From: Russula earlei
Taxonomy: Eukaryota; Basidiomycota; Agaricomycetes; Russulales; Russulaceae
Direction: 5' to 3'
Assembly: GCA_025769875.1 (NCBI GenBank)
Contig: JAGFNK010000198.1
Coordinates: 24,405 to 88,404 of the forward strand
Length of the DNA: 64,000 nucleotides
Position 1 is the stretch's first letter, and every line of letters begins with the position of its first letter. Shown piece after piece: positions 1-12,218 of this stretch. The notes under the pieces are model-generated. The model was given only the letters and a program-made list of their open reading frames with translations, searched no databases and was not told the DNA's origin. Both the position numbers and the translations under genes were made by a program.

Positions 1-327
1 ACTCATTGGCAGACCCTGATAAAGTGCCTTCCCAATATGTAGCCTAGTGATCGCTTCCGCATAGCTGAGCTGTATGTGATAAGCACCCTCTCGGATCTGT
101 GTGTGCAGTCCCTCTGAGACATTCAGAAGTGGACGTGAATAAGACTGAGTTGAGAGTGGACACAGTGGACCAATGTATTGTCCTGACAATGCTAAGTGGT
201 GATGGCATAAACAGTGTGGCGGAGTGTGTGGAACTGGCTGTATAGGTGGGGTAAGGTCAAGTGAGTGTGGTGTGAGGGAATCTAATGGGGTTTCTGGAGG
301 CACGGAATGAAGTGCCGATGATCTGGT

Positions 328-1412
328 TTATGTGAAAGTAAGGCAGAGAATGTCACCGGTCCTGTAGGGACCAAGAGTTGTGCAGGTGGAGCAGTGTCTG
401 TAACATGTCCCCTGGCTATGCAGTATGCGCTTGTTGCGCAATAAGATTATGATGGTCAGGTGTGTAGACATACACCCTACATCTAAAGAAGGCGGAATTG
501 TGAGACGACCGGAGTCAATCCACCCGTTCACAGTGTATGAAGTGTGTGTGCACAGAGAATGTGTGATGGAGTCCAATCATTAGTATGGACGGCAGTGTTA
601 GTACAAAGCTCCAGAACCCAAGAGTGAGACCAGCACTGTGCAACTTTGAGCGCATGTTGTCTTCAAGGGTCCGATTCCATCTATCTGGCCTCCATTCTCC
701 TGTGGTGAATCTAGCATTGTTAATCTATGTTTGATTCCTCCATGAACTGATAAGTATGTGAGCACGCGTTGCCTCAATAGCTAGCGCCTCAAATTGATCT
801 TGTGTGCAGCAGATTGGCTAAGGTGCTGTAGATAATCTGTAGCCGAGAATCCGATTGCTAAGGGGAAGCCCAGAAAAGAAGCATTTGGTTGCCAAGTGTA
901 TACTCCAGACAGGATAACTGATCGCGATCCATAAAGCCAAGTGAGATCCGAGTACTGGAATCACAGTAATAGATTAACACACGTGTGGACCTATGCCTCA
1001 TGCGCTGATGCTGGATGTGGAATGATAGCACACTTCTTTGTGTGTGTAGAGCTGGAGTTATGAAGTCAATAAACAATAGATTGTTTTCCAGATAGCTGTG
1101 CATGATGTTCTGATCTTTGATGTGTAAATTTGAACACCCCTCTTGAGGGTAAGTGATGCATCCCCTGTTCTGAAGTAGTGCATGCACTGTGTAGTCGCAT
1201 GCATCGGCCTTGAGTACATGTAGAATGTCTATGAGGGTTAATTTAGGATATCTCCAAGGCCTTCCGGCTGGCAGGATGGATGCAGATCCAGTCCCAATCT
1301 GTCTGATGACTGTATAACCTCCCAGAGTAATAGATCTGGCGGCCGGAGTGCAAATAATGAAGTTGGGGGTCCAGAACAGACTAATATGATGAGGAGCTCC
1401 ATAGTCAATCAA
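328..1412 (-). pseudogene. Copia-1 protease and integrase remnant
   Basis: The 1412-858 frame begins with a degenerate aspartic-protease motif (MIDYGAPHHIS, where copia has D-S-G-A-T-H-H-I). It continues through the short domain before the integrase (VLHALLQNRGCI-like) towards a GAG-pre-integrase zone. A further fragment at 576-328 and the sequence down to base 1 match the same positions of Copia-2 (16863-17453). Stops and frameshifts interrupt the integrase, and no complete D,D-35-E set can be read. The catalytic D-S-G reads D-Y-G. It is a pseudogene. Confidence 0.75.
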
Positions 1413-1820
1413 GATCTAGCCACCGCATAGAGGGAAACCCAGAATCTCATATTCATCAGACATCCGATACCTCGGTGATAGGAGCAGTACTATATTACCC
1501 TGTACATTCATCACCCCCAGTCATTCATCACTTTTGAAATATCTCACCTCAGAGGCCTTCCAGTGACCTGGTACTGTGAACACCATCTATTATATGATAT
1601 CTAAAGGTATCCAGCCATTTTCTCAATGAGATATTGATTATTGAAGGAGTCCCTTCTGAGGGGGGATTTTGTGCATGATGCCATGCCTGCCAGTTCCTGC
1701 CAAGCGGAGCTTGAAGCCGTACACATTTTTGTCAGTCATACGTCATCAGTATTTACATGCAGGTCACTCCTTGATGCGCCGATGTTATTGATGGAATGTC
1801 TAGAAAAATCCTCTCGTTGC

Positions 1821-3196
1821 TCTCAGGATCCATGTTATGAACAACACATGCAAAAGGCCCTTTGCAGCCTAAATAATGGAACCTACAAGACTCTAGCAGC
1901 TGCTGCCAGAGCTCATGGTGTTTGTGACGCTGCATGTACCATTTTACAATGCATATCCATTATCTTTGTTCTTTAGGTTAGGCGAACCACATTGGGAGAC
2001 AGGTTTCATAACCGTCATCAAAGCTGAAAAACAGCTGCAGCCGACTGCCAACTGGTGGACATCAAACAAGAAAAGGTGTTGCTAGAATGGATTGATCATT
2101 CCGCGATATCTGGCGAGCCTTTCCATGCCGGTGGTCTTTGTGCGCATGCAAGGGATCTTTCAGGAAAACACCCTGGTCGACATTGGCATGAGCACTTCAA
2201 ACAGCGTCATGCTGACATTCTTGTCGCCGTGAAGGCTACCAGTCTTGACCCTGCACGGGGTAAAAACTTCAACAAATTGAATGTCTTGCATCTCACCAGT
2301 TTAATTGTCGAGCTGATCAAGACCTATGGCTTCATCCCTCCCAAGCACCTCTGGAATACAGACAAGAAGGGGGTCCAGATGGGTGGAGGTCGCAAGGCTG
2401 GAAGGTGACTGTATTACTACCTCAGGAAGCGGAGGTATTGATACCGTAAACGTAGTGATAATCTTGAGCTAGTGACTGTTATCGAAGTGGTGAATGCAGC
2501 TGGTAGGGCTGCTCCACCATATTTTGTACTCTCAAAAGGCCCAATGCCCGACATCCGACATGTACCAGGTGAGATAGGCGGGTTTGTTGCCATCCATAAA
2601 TATTCAATTAGAGAAGAGAATGACTTACAAAGCCCTGCAGTATTGCTCGCTCAAGCAGTGGTTGGACAGATTGCGAGATCGGCAAGCACTGGATGTCCAA
2701 GTGCTTTATTCCATTTGTGCTCTCAAAATGTGTTGATCACACAAAGCTGATTGTCTTGTTCCTTGATGGACATGATTCCCATGAAACATCTGGTATCAAG
2801 TCAGCCGTCTGCCAGTTTTATGACCAATGCATGATCATCCTTATTGCACTGCCTTCAAAGACCACCCATAAACTCCAGCCACTTGATGTTGGCATCTTCA
2901 ATCATGTACAGACCACTTGGGCGAAGAATTGTGACGGGCTTCTTGGTCTCAATGAAAGAATCAACTGGTACAATGTTATTGATGAGTACATGAAGGTACA
3001 CAATAAAGTCATGAAGCCAGAACTGATCCAAACGCATTCAAGAATGCTGGCCTCCATCCCTTGAATCCAGACATCTTCACCAAGGAGGACTTTGCCCCCA
3101 GCAACACATACTCAACCCAAGCAAATGTCCCAGCCTCCTATCCCACAGATGTACCCTCTTCAGACCCAATCAAGTTCTCTTCCAACTCAGACTCAG
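1821..3196 (+). pseudogene. Pogo-1 transposase, 5' part (HTH and DDE domains)
   Basis: Family knowledge: pogo transposases carry an HTH_psq/CENP-B-like DNA-binding region followed by a DDE_1 catalytic domain. Visible here are the HTH_psq stretch starting ALCSLNNGTYKTLAAAARAHGV (about 1855-1920), a CENP-B-type second helix region (EKVLLEWIDHSAISG, about 2070-2115), and the three catalytic blocks: NTDKKGVQMGGG (about 2350-2390), FLDGHDSHET (about 2758-2790) and LQPLDVGIF (about 2872-2900). Frameshifts near 1976, 2408 and 2750 break the reading frame. Gypsy-A entered at 3192-3196, and the gene continues at 11113. Confidence 0.8.
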
Positions 3197-3871
3197 TGTT
3201 ACGGCGTCGCGGCCGTAAGAGCGTTAGCTCAGAGTTCAGTGGGGCCAAGTCCCTGTGACTTGATTCAAGGGTTCAGTGGGGCCAGCTCAAAGAGACTGGA
3301 TCAAAGGTTTAGCATCTCAAGGCTGAGTCAGACAATGACTCAGTCCGCAGACAGAGTTGATCTCCTGGTTTCACAGAAGAGGAGGACGATGAGAGAGAGG
3401 CAGAGGAGGAAGAGGAACACAAGGGTTCCTTGAGGTGTGCTGAGATCAAGCAAAGTGTAGGCCAGCACAAGCAAGTTGTGATTGAGAGAGAGTACAGGGC
3501 AAGGGATGCAACAGGAAATGGGACAAAGCTTAGCTTGGGGCATTCCCCAGCTTCTACAGGCGTTTAAATACTGTATGTAGCAAGGCTGTACAGTACCATA
3601 AGCAGAACAATAGATAAAGATGAGCCAGTAGTAAAAGTAACTTGACAATGAATGAAACACAATAAGTGAAACACAATAGGTGAAACACAATAAGCGAAAC
3701 ACAATAGGTGAAACACAATAAGTGAAACACAATAGGTGAAACACAATAAGTGAAACACAATAAGTGGCTATCAGCATCAAGGGATGAAATGATAACCAAG
3801 GGGACAAGGGTGACAAAAGAATAATAACAAAAGGAATTATGGACGGACTGACAAGGGGGTAGATCACAACA
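3197..3871 (-). repeat. Gypsy-A 3' LTR
   Basis: Starts TGTTACGG and ends CACAACA on the plus strand. It differs from the 5' LTR mainly by three extra copies of a 14-bp tandem unit (gaaacacaataagt), with 8 units at about 3654-3766 against 5 in the other LTR. This explains the exact 42-bp length difference. Other differences are mostly CpG to TpG/CpA. Confidence 0.93.
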
Positions 3872-3901
3872 TCATGCCCCCCTCATGCTTGTTTCTCTGA
3901 A

Positions 3902-5468
3902 CTAATCAGTCTTGGGACCTGACTCATGGAGCTCATCGCCTTCAACTTCTGGCCATGCGCTTTGGGACCCTATTGCGCTGGGGCAGAAACCCCTGTAACT
4001 CCAGTAGGTCCTCCTGAGAATGCAATCCACCTGTCTGCTGCAGTTGGTGTGGGGTCTGTTGCAGTCCTTGTTCCAGTGCCCTCTGGTGCTGCAATGTTTG
4101 CAAACATGTTGTCGTTTCTGGAGTTGGTGATGCTGCGCCTTGGTCATACGCATGGGGGTAAGAGGGGTGTTGGGAGTGCTAGCGTCATTGGAATACATCT
4201 GAGGGAAGTGAGAGGGTGCACCCATGGGGGCATCATTTTGAGACTGGTCGACAACATGAGGAAGGTATTCGAGGGGGGGAGTTAAGGAGAGAGGGGGACA
4301 AGTGGGTAGTGGAGGGGAAGGAGGAGAGGATGGTTCTTTCGACTTCTCGATTCTGTCGTAGTTCCCTACCAGTGAGTAATATGGTCCAGTGCTATGAGTG
4401 AGGCCTCCGTCGGTCATGAGGTTGTTGAGCTGGTGACGGACTTGGATGGAAGTGTTGTTAGCACAGAGATGACTGCGGATGGTGGCGGTTTCTTTGGTGT
4501 GAGACTGAATCTCGTGAAGTCGATCAGCAAGTAGTCCTTGAAGGATGCTTAAGGCTCCTTGGATGGAGGCATGCTTGCCCTCCAAGACCTTTTAACTGAA
4601 AAGAGGCGGTGCAGAGGCGGTAGACATTGGCAAGGGCACCAGGGTCATGGAGGTTTTCGAGAGCCTGAGCGACGTCAAAGTGGAAAGAATGGTCCTCAAT
4701 TAAGAGGTGGAGGTCAGAGGCAGTGGTGGCAGGATGGGGGGCAGAGACGACAGGTCAGGCTATGAGCTTTTCTCCGTAAGCGGGTTCTCCTCGACCCATA
4801 GTTCCTAGAAGCATGGGCTCGTCATTATACAAAGCAACATGTAAGTATGGTAATAGGTGTCGTCGCCCATTGAAGTTAATGTAAAAAGGGGGAATATGTG
4901 TATAGGGTTCGTAAACAAACCAAGGGGGACCAGGGTGAGTGGGGTCTGCTTCGGTTGGGGTTGGTGAGGGCGTCCCTTCTCGAATGGCTAGGGGGTTGAG
5001 GGTGGCAGTGAGGTCTTGAAGTTCTGCTTCGTCAGGGACGACGAACGTACGTTGGTCGATGATGTGTTGTATAACCTCAGGTGAGAGACGTTCTTGTTTA
5101 ATAGTGGGGGAAGGGGTAAGGACAGGTAAGGGAGACAAAGAGGGGGTTGGGGAGGACATGGGAGTGTTATAAGCAGAAGTAGCGTGTTCGTGGTGCCAGG
5201 CTGACCACTCGGAAGGAGTGGGGGTATTTATGGGGACTGAGCGTACAATATGGTTCCATACCAAATCTGCAAGTACTGCTCTTTGTATGGATAAATGGAA
5301 CTTGGAAAAACGGGGGTCCATCATGAGAAGTTGAAAGCTGCGGAAGTCGCCAGGAGAGAGAATTCCAGAAAAGAGTTGTTCTCTGGCAGCTAAATTGAAA
5401 ATGGTATATCCACAGTTGAGGATAGCAGGGTCATTAACTGAATAAGAGGGGGGGTTATGTGAGCTCAT
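3902..5468 (-). pseudogene. Gypsy-A C-terminal extension with terminal CCHC knuckle
   Basis: About 500 codons follow the chromodomain: 5468-4755 (MSSHNPPSYSVNDPAIL...), then an in-frame stop near 4755, then on to 4585-3902. The last part carries a CX2CX4HX4C zinc knuckle (CKHCSTRGHWNKDC). Pro/Ser/Thr-rich linkers separate two more ordered blocks. In Gypsy-B the same protein is fused in frame to the chromodomain (CAA where Gypsy-A has TGA at 5469-5471), so in the ancestor it was the C-terminus of Pol, not a separate gene. No known domain other than the knuckle was recognised. The knuckle suggests nucleic-acid binding. Confidence 0.7.
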
Positions 5469-6710
5469 TCAGGGGAGTAATGTACGTTGTTGTATCGTAA
5501 GTGTTTGGAATTGGTGTTCTAAGTCACCCAGACTTTCGTCCGAGTGATGGGATTCTGCGGGGTCAGAGTTAGTGGTGGACATAGTGCAGAGTTTGGTGGG
5601 TTGTTGTAGGTGAAACATGGTGATGGCGTCTTGAGCATTTTTAAGGTTTGAGAGAGGTTCCCAGGTGTCTTCTGCTGCGGAATACCCTTTCCACTGGACC
5701 CTATATTGGAGTCGGTTCCTATGGAGATGTTGGGCGGTAATCTTCTCGACCTCATATTCTCCCGAGAGAAGGTTAGGTGGTGGTTCAGGGAAGTTTGGTC
5801 CATGTTTGGCTGTTTCCGTGACTGGAGATAAGAGGGAGGCATGAAATACGTTGTGGATGTTCCATTGGGGGGTAGTTGGAGCTGGTAAGCGACGTAGGGA
5901 GATTCGCTTGATGATAGTAAAAGGGCCAAACCGTTTGGGTTGGAACTTATGAAACTGATGGGGAGTTTTTAAGTTAATGCCTTCCAGCCAAACCTTCTGT
6001 CCTTCTTCGAAACCTTTGAACTTGGTTTCCTTGATCCAGTTGTTTTGTGCTCTTTTCATTGCTTCTTGTGCCAACTCCCTCATGTCTTTCAATGCCTGGA
6101 GTCACTCTTGGATCCCAGGAAATTTAGATTTGAGCTGGGTGCCAAGTCCTTGTGGGTTAAAGCCCATGAGGAGTTCATACGGGATTTTCTTGGTGGTGGT
6201 GGACTTATGGGCGTTGAAATGGTACTGAGCTATGGGGAGCCAATGCGCCCACTCTTCTTGTTTTTCTCCTGTGTAAATGCAGAGATACATTTCTAGAGTT
6301 TGATTGGTTCGTTCAGATTGTCCATTGGTTTGGGGGTGATAGGCAGTGCTCAGGTTCTGGTTGATCCCTAGAATCCGAGAGACTTCTCTGAACAGGTCGG
6401 AGGTAAATCGAGGGTCACGATCAGAAATGATTTTGGAAGGGACCCCAGTCCAAGGGAAGGCGTGTCGTAAGAACAATTTGGCCATTGCCACGGTCACCAT
6501 ATCTTTATGACATGGTATGAATATTGCTGCCTTGGTAGAGTTGTGGTCGGTGATGGTCATAATAGTGTTGTATTCCTCCAATAATGGAAGGTTGACAATC
6601 CAGTCGATCGCTATGGTTTGAAACGGTTTCAGAAACTCAGGGGGGATCGGGTAAATTGGGGGGCGAGTTGGGTGTGTGGAAGATTTGTTGGCTTGACAGA
6701 TGGCACAGCC
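5469..6710 (-). pseudogene. Gypsy-A integrase core and chromodomain
   Basis: The minus frame 6581-6102 holds the rve core: DRDPRF (second Asp) and TNGQSERTNQTLE (Glu region). The first Asp (IDWI) lies just upstream at about 6600. Frame 6092-5469 continues with the integrase C-terminal GPF-type region (RFGPFTIIKR), then a chromodomain (EVEKITAQHLHRNRLQYRV, WKGY, TWEPLSNL, about 5760-5620). Chromodomains at this place define chromoviruses and are known to bind modified histone H3 and steer insertion. A stop near 6100 and others separate the parts. Confidence 0.85.
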
Positions 6711-8340
6711 TCAAATGTAGTCCCTGATGAAGTAGGCCATTTTTGGCCACCAGAAGGATTCTTGAATTGAATATAGGGTTCGGGCATTTCCTGTGTGTCC
6801 ACCAAGGATACTGTTGTGGTAGGTATGCAAAATTTTCCGTAAGAGGGGTTCTTGATATGGTACCACCAACTTTCCATCTTTGAATAGTGCATCTTCTTCT
6901 TCTTGAAGACTGTGTTTGACCTTCCACATGAGGAGATCTGACCTTCGTTTTCTTTGTTCGGTTAGTACTTGCTCATAGAGGTCCTCAGTGTGAAGCGTGC
7001 AAATAAAAAGTTTGTCAGGTAGTGCCATAATATTCTGGTTATCTCCTGACCCATCATTGTGGTCAGGTTGTCGTGAGAGAGCGTCTGCACGATTGGAGAT
7101 TCCGGGTTTGTGGTGGATTTCGAAGTGGTAATCTGCGAGAGTTGAGATGTATCTGGCAATTCTTCGGTTGATCTTGTGGGGGAGCCGATAGTGAGCCAAG
7201 TTAGCATGGTCTGTAAAAATCTTGATGGGATGTTTAGTCCCGACTAATATGTATCGCCAGTGTTGGAGTGCGAGGATCAGAGCCAGGAACTCCCTATCCC
7301 AAACCAGGTAGTTCCTTTCTGCTTCATTGAACGCATGTGACATATCCCGATCATTTTCCTTTTTCCTCTCTGGTCCTTTTGGAAGAGGATCGCTCCAGTG
7401 GCAAATTGTGAAGCGTCAGTTTCTAATTCATATGGGAGGTCAGGGTTGGCAGTGTACAGTTCAGGGTCATCGCAGACTGCCGATATCAAGATTTCTAGGG
7501 CTGTGGTTGCTTCTGGGGTCCAGAGGAAGGGGGTTCCTTTCTTGATTGTGGAAAAAATGGGGCGAGCTATCTTTGCAAAGTCTCAGATAAATGGTCATTG
7601 GTAATTGAGGGCGCCCATGATCTGTTGTACCTGTTTCAGATTATTGGGGGGTCTTGGCCAGTTCTTGAGACCATCCATTTTGACTGGGTCGATTTTGAGG
7701 GTTCCTTGGTTGATTCGGAAACCCAAGAAATCAATTTCATGTTGTTCAAAGGTGCATTTTGAGGCTTTCAGGGAAATAGGAGTCTCTTTCAAGTAGGTCA
7801 AGGAACACATGTGTGATTTGTTGATGTAGGAGCTCTTCTCCCACACCTGTGGCTATTGCTACATTGTCTAGGTAGTTGCAGGTATTCTCTGGATATTTCA
7901 GAAGCCAGGGTCAGAGGGTATGGTTCATTGCTCGTTGGAAGGCGGCTGGGGCATTGGTAAAGCCGAAGCCCATTACCATGGGGATGAAGGTGCCAAATTG
8001 AGTTTTAAAGGCGCCTTTGTGTCGGTCTTCAGGGTGGATCAAAATGTTATTGTAGCCAGCTCAGACGTCGAATTTACTGAAGGTGGTTTTGCCCCTTAGT
8101 CGGTGCAATTGTTCTTCCATGTTTGGTAAGGCGTGGTAGTCCGGGGACTGTGGCTGTTATTGAGTTTTCGGTAGTCGACTACCATTCGTGGGGCGGTGCC
8201 ATCCTTTTTTTGAACAAAGAAGACAGGGGATACGAAATCCGAAATGCCATCTTTGATGAAACCCTTGGTTATGTCCTCTTGTATTTGTCTTGATAACTCT
8301 TGTTTCTCATTCTGGGGGAGTGGGTAAGTTTGGCAATCAA
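6711..8340 (-). pseudogene. Gypsy-A reverse transcriptase, RNase H and integrase zinc finger
   Basis: RT fingers and palm are spread over 8340-7490 in shifted frames. The catalytic box reads YLDN (7863-7874) because its last Asp codon is AAT. Gypsy-B has YLDD at the same place. RNase H follows (LPYELETDASQFATGAI at about 7440; WRYILVG, FTDHANL, DALSRQ to about 7080). The H2C2 integrase zinc finger precedes 6711 (HNSILGGHTGNARTL, FWWPKM). In-frame TGA codons at NYQ*PFI*D correspond to expected Arg codons. Confidence 0.85.
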
Positions 8341-9261
8341 GGAACTTGGGGGCAGTCAGGTTTCAGGGTGATTCTAAAGTCGAGTTCTCCCCGACTGGGT
8401 GGGAGTCGTTTGGCTGCTTCTTCTGAAAAGACCTTCTGATGTCGTCGATATTCAGGGGGAATGACAGTTGTCCTGATTTGTGCAATCTGTATTCTTGGTG
8501 ATTTAGTTAGGGGTACAGGAGTGAGAAGGACTCCTAGGTGGTTTTTTAGGCAACCAGTGCTCCAGTTGACAAGGGGGTTTAACACCTTTAGGAAGGGATA
8601 GCCGAGGATCATTCTATCTTCTCCCAAGTTTGTGATGTAAAATGTGAGAAGTCGTGTGGTGGGGCCATGACGTACGGCCATATGAGCATAATGGGTTAGT
8701 GCTCCTCCTTGGTTACTGGTGCCATCCACATTGATGACTGGGTCTGGGGGTTCTGAGAGTTTCGAAGTGGAATTTGTAATTTTTCCACAATTCCTTGGCT
8801 AATGAAGTTTTCTGTTGCTCCACTGTCTAGGAGCGCTTGGCCAGTCTTTCCATTTGTTGTGATCATAAAGGGAACTTTCATTGAGTTTTTCTTATGTTGG
8901 ACAATGGTATCTATTTGGGCCTTAGTACCGACTGTTGTACCTTGGCCTAGAGAAAATCCTCTTTGAGGATGAGGTCCCAAAGTTTGGCTCTATCCTCCAC
9001 TGGTAAAGTTTTCATATGGGCCACCATAGTGGAGGCTTCTTCCTCCTTTGGTGGTTCTGGGGTTGGTTCGGTAGTACGTGCCTTGGAGGTAGTGGGGGCA
9101 GTATTTTTGGGGCACTCCCGGCTAAGGTGGCCTTTCTCTCGGCAGCGGAAGCAACGTCCTTCTTTTGCCAATTGTTTCCTTTCTTCTTCAGTGAGCTTCT
9201 TGAAGTTGGACTTGGCGGCGTCCACTTGCATTCGATCAGGATGATGGGACCTGTGTTCCAA
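8337..9261 (-). pseudogene. Gypsy-A nucleocapsid knuckle and aspartic protease
   Basis: Frame 9261-8947 carries one CX2CX4HX4C knuckle (CFRCREKGHLSRECP). Frame 8980-8696 carries the protease active site ALLDSGATENFISQ (about 8840-8800). Frame 8729-8337 carries the flap/second half with DRMILGYPFLK (about 8615-8585). The overlaps between frames show small frameshifts; in life these were one polyprotein. The knuckle packages RNA and the protease matures Gag-Pol. Confidence 0.85.
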
Positions 9262-9318
9262 GGGGGAGTGTGTAGTCTTCCCTTTAAGCTTCTCTCTGAT
9301 GGTGATGAAACGTCGATG

Positions 9319-10417
9319 TTATCTTCTGGCCTCCTCCTTCCAGTATTGAAGAGTGGTGGGCCAGATGTCCCTGTTTAAGATCACACGGTAGAGTCCGACT
9401 TTCAGGCCATTTTTGAAACTTTCAATGGCAATGACGTCCGTTTCTGGCCATCCTGTTTTGTTTAAGAGCTGTTCGAAGGTGGAGATGTAATCGTCTAGGG
9501 ACTCCTTCATCGTGTGTTTGGCAAGAGCTGCTTGGGCATCTTCTTTCTCCGCAGTGTTGGTGAACTTGAATGTAAAGTCTGTGACAAAGTCGTTCCATAA
9601 TGCTTCGCTCATTCTGTTAACGGGGTTTTGAGCCCTGTTTACTTTATCCCTGAGTGCAGTTGCCTGTGAGTTGACCCATTCTTCGACCTTTTCTCCTTGA
9701 ATATAGGAGAGGGCTAGCATTGTTTGTTTGAAAGGGGAAACCATAACTGCTTTATCATCATTGAGGCCCCAGTACAAATTAAATTCCATGATGAATTGTT
9801 TTGTTTTGTTCCTTTCCCCTGTGAAGGCAGTGGGTTCTTTACCACTGAGGGATCCATTAGTGCCTTGTGGTGCTGGAGCTGCTGCTTAGGGGGGTGGAAC
9901 GACAGCTGGGGGGGGGTTGGGTGGCCATCTGAGGGGCCTGAGCGGCGATCTGGGGGGGTTGTACAGCGGCTTGGGGTTGAGCTGCCATACTGGGTTCAGG
10001 GGGGTTCTGTGGTTCAAGTTCTAGGGTTTCAATAGGTTCCTGGTTTCCAAGGGGGTCCTCTGGTTCTAAAGCAGGGGATTCAAAGGGTGTCTGAGTTTCA
10101 ACAGTGTTTTCTGGTTCAGGGGGGTTGCCTTCTGTGGAAGAGGCTTCTGATGCTGATGGTGGTTCGTAGAGAGGGTCATTTTCCCTCCAGTAGCCTAATC
10201 CAAGGCTGTTTCTGAGGAGTTCTAGGTCTAGGTGAGTGTAGAGTTGTCCTCTTCTAAGTCGTAGTTCGAACCAACAATCATTGATGAATTCGACTGGTAG
10301 TTCTTCGTTGTTTTCGACGGTGATGTAGCAAAGGAAGGTGTGAAAACTGTCCCAAGTGGCAGTTCCTACAATGTGTTCGGGAAGGTCTGGGATGGTCTGG
10401 GTTGGACACGGACCCAA
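9319..10417 (-). pseudogene. Gypsy-A gag
   Basis: Frame 10417-9857 is an N-terminal domain (DSFHTFLCYITVENNEELPVEF) followed by a Pro/Glu/Gln-rich linker. Frame 9789-9319 is the capsid-like retrotransposon gag domain (YIQGEKVEEWVNSQ, LDDYISTFEQLL, IESFKNGLK). The break between them at about 9860-9790 is a frameshift. Gypsy-B has the same two blocks at 38846-40016. The start codon of the ancestral gag is not certain. Confidence 0.8.
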
Positions 10418-10462
10418 TGGTTCGATGGTAGTTCAAGGTTGATCTCCAGAATGGAGTAAAAA

Positions 10463-10473
10463 AAGCTTAGCTT
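10463..10473 (-). promoter_or_regulatory. Gypsy-A self-primer binding site candidate
   Basis: One base inside the 5' LTR, the minus strand reads AAGCTAAGCTT. This is the exact reverse complement of AAGCTTAGCTT inside the same LTR (10804-10814), and a TATTTAAA box (10841-10848) starts exactly 34 bp upstream of that 11-mer. Transcription would therefore begin at the 11-mer, and the transcript's own 5' end could fold back as primer, as shown for Tf1/sushi elements. No tRNA match was seen here. Confidence 0.6.
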
Positions 10474-10474
10474 G

Positions 10475-11107
10475 TGTTATGGCATTGCGGCCATAAGAGC
10501 ATTAGCTCAGAGTTCAGTGGGGCCAAGTCCCTGTGACTTGGTTCAAGGGTTCAGTGGGGCCAGCTCAAAGAGACTGGATCAAAGGTTTAGCGTCTCAAGG
10601 CTGAGTCAGACAATGACTCAGTCCACAGACAGAGTTGATCTCCTGGTTTCACAGAAGAGGAGGATGATGAGAGAGAGGCAGAGGAGGAAGAGGAACACAA
10701 GGGTTCCTTGAGGTGTGCTGAGATCAAGCAAAGTGTAGGCCAGCACAAGCAAGTTGTGATTGAGAGAGAGTACAGGGCAAGGGATGCGACAGGAAATGGG
10801 ACAAAGCTAAGCTTGGGGCATTCCCCAGCTTCTACAGGCGTTTAAATACTGTATGTAGCGAGGCTGTACAGTACCATAAGCAGAACAATAGATAAAGATG
10901 AGCCAGTAGTAAAAGTAACTTGACAATGAATGAAACACAATAAGCGAAACACAATAGGTGAAACACAATAAGTGAAACACAATAAGTGAAACACAATAAG
11001 TGGCCATCAGCATCAAGGGATGAAACGATAACCAAGGGGACGAGGGTGACAAGAGAATAATAACAAAAGGAATTATGGACAGACTGACAAGGGGGTAGAT
11101 CACAACA
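10475..11107 (-). repeat. Gypsy-A 5' LTR
   Basis: 633 bp, starting TGTTATGG and ending CACAACA on the plus strand. It holds the TATA box (10841-10848), the presumed start site (10814) and five 14-bp tandem units at about 10928-10998. Compared with the 3' LTR, its first 30 bases show five differences, all at CpG sites of the partner. Confidence 0.93.
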
Positions 11108-11112
11108 CTCAG

Positions 11113-12218
11113 ACTATTGCCCCAATGATGACGACGTGGAGATGGCGGTGGATGATGAATGGGAGGAGGAAGAAATGGAGACCAATAATCACAAGTGGGA
11201 AGAGGATCCAGAATTTAATTGGTGGCAGAACTTGGACTTGACCGGTGCAAGCATCAGTACTGACAGCACACATCAAGGTGACAGTGACAACAACATCCAC
11301 ATGGCTGGTACGAACGCCAACCAATGCTCCCCTCATCCCTCCCACTCCCCATCATCCCCCTCACGTTCAACACCAGCAGCTAACACTAGCCCCATCATAT
11401 GCTGTTTCCCACTGGACACCTCTTCATTGACAACCCATTCCTCTTCCAAACAAGCCCATGCCATCCTTGACAGTCTGTGCACCCAGGCCACACTCATGCA
11501 GGATGAGACAAAGGGCCGAGACAAGCTTCTTGAGGAGCTTCATGGCTTTTGATCACAAACCTTTGTACTGAAGCAAATGATTCAGATGAAAGACTCTGAA
11601 ATTGCTGCTTTGAATGCACACTGCACACTTGCCCAGCATCAGTTGGGAGAAGCACAAACAAATATCGTTAACCTCTCCAAAAAGCGATCTCGTGGTTCAA
11701 CAAAGATCAAGGCTCATTTCATTACCGCGCCAGAGCTTAGGGTGCAATTTGAGACTGAGGAGGTCGAATGGAAAGCACAGGAGAGGGCTGAGGCTGAGTG
11801 AAATGCTCGAAGGATTGCTGATGCAGCTGCACAAAATGCCAGGATTGTTGACAACATGCAATCCCGTATGTTCAATGTACCCATGTCATGGTACAAAAAG
11901 GACGATCTCCTTGCACTTGCTGGAGCACTCCAAATCTCAATGGAGGGGAATATGAAGGATCTCATCATTCACATCAAAGAACACCTTCGTGACCATCCAG
12001 AACTGAAGGAAAATCCACAGTTCATTTCCCTTTTCCCCAGACCCTCTCGACACGGCCAGGCGACAAGTTCTGCCCTGAGTCATCCAACACACACCAACAC
12101 TGCTCACACAACATTCTCCACTCATGAGCTGCCATCCCCAAGCATGCCCAACCACTTCACAGTCCCGCATCCATATTTTCCCTATGGATACCCACTGTAC
12201 AATCCACACACTCCTTAG
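11113..12218 (+). pseudogene. Pogo-1 transposase, 3' part
   Basis: Continues the transposase after Gypsy-A. Block 11136-11552 is acidic (EWEEEEMET) then Ser/Pro-rich and ends in a helical stretch (SKQAHAILDSL). Blocks 11577-11801 and 11856-12218 contain coiled-coil-like sequence (QMKDSEIAALNAHC, EEVEWKAQERAEAE) and a C-terminal motif MSWYKKDDLLALAGAL that recurs in Pogo-2 (about 47590, LIIAGALKLLMEG). Stops near 11552 and 11801 break it. The C-terminal function is unknown. Confidence 0.6.

Larger units (their letters stand above)
3197..11107 (-). mobile_element. Gypsy-A: chromodomain Ty3/gypsy retrotransposon nested in Pogo-1
   Basis: LTRs of 675 bp (3197-3871) and 633 bp (10475-11107) bound a 6.6-kb interior read on the minus strand: gag, CCHC knuckle, protease, RT, RNase H, integrase, chromodomain, C-terminal extension. 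A 5-bp duplication CTCAG (3192-3196 and 11108-11112) proves a clean insertion. A G-rich polypurine tract (minus-strand GAGGGGGGCATGA) adjoins the 3' LTR at about 3872-3885. Multiple stops and the RT motif YLDN instead of YLDD make it non-autonomous now. Confidence 0.93.

Noticed and set aside
3554..3867. Minus-strand frames rich in Cys/Phe/Leu/Tyr (HLLCFTYCV repeats)
   Set aside because: They are translations of the 14-bp tandem array in the gypsy LTR; equal frames appear in every LTR copy.
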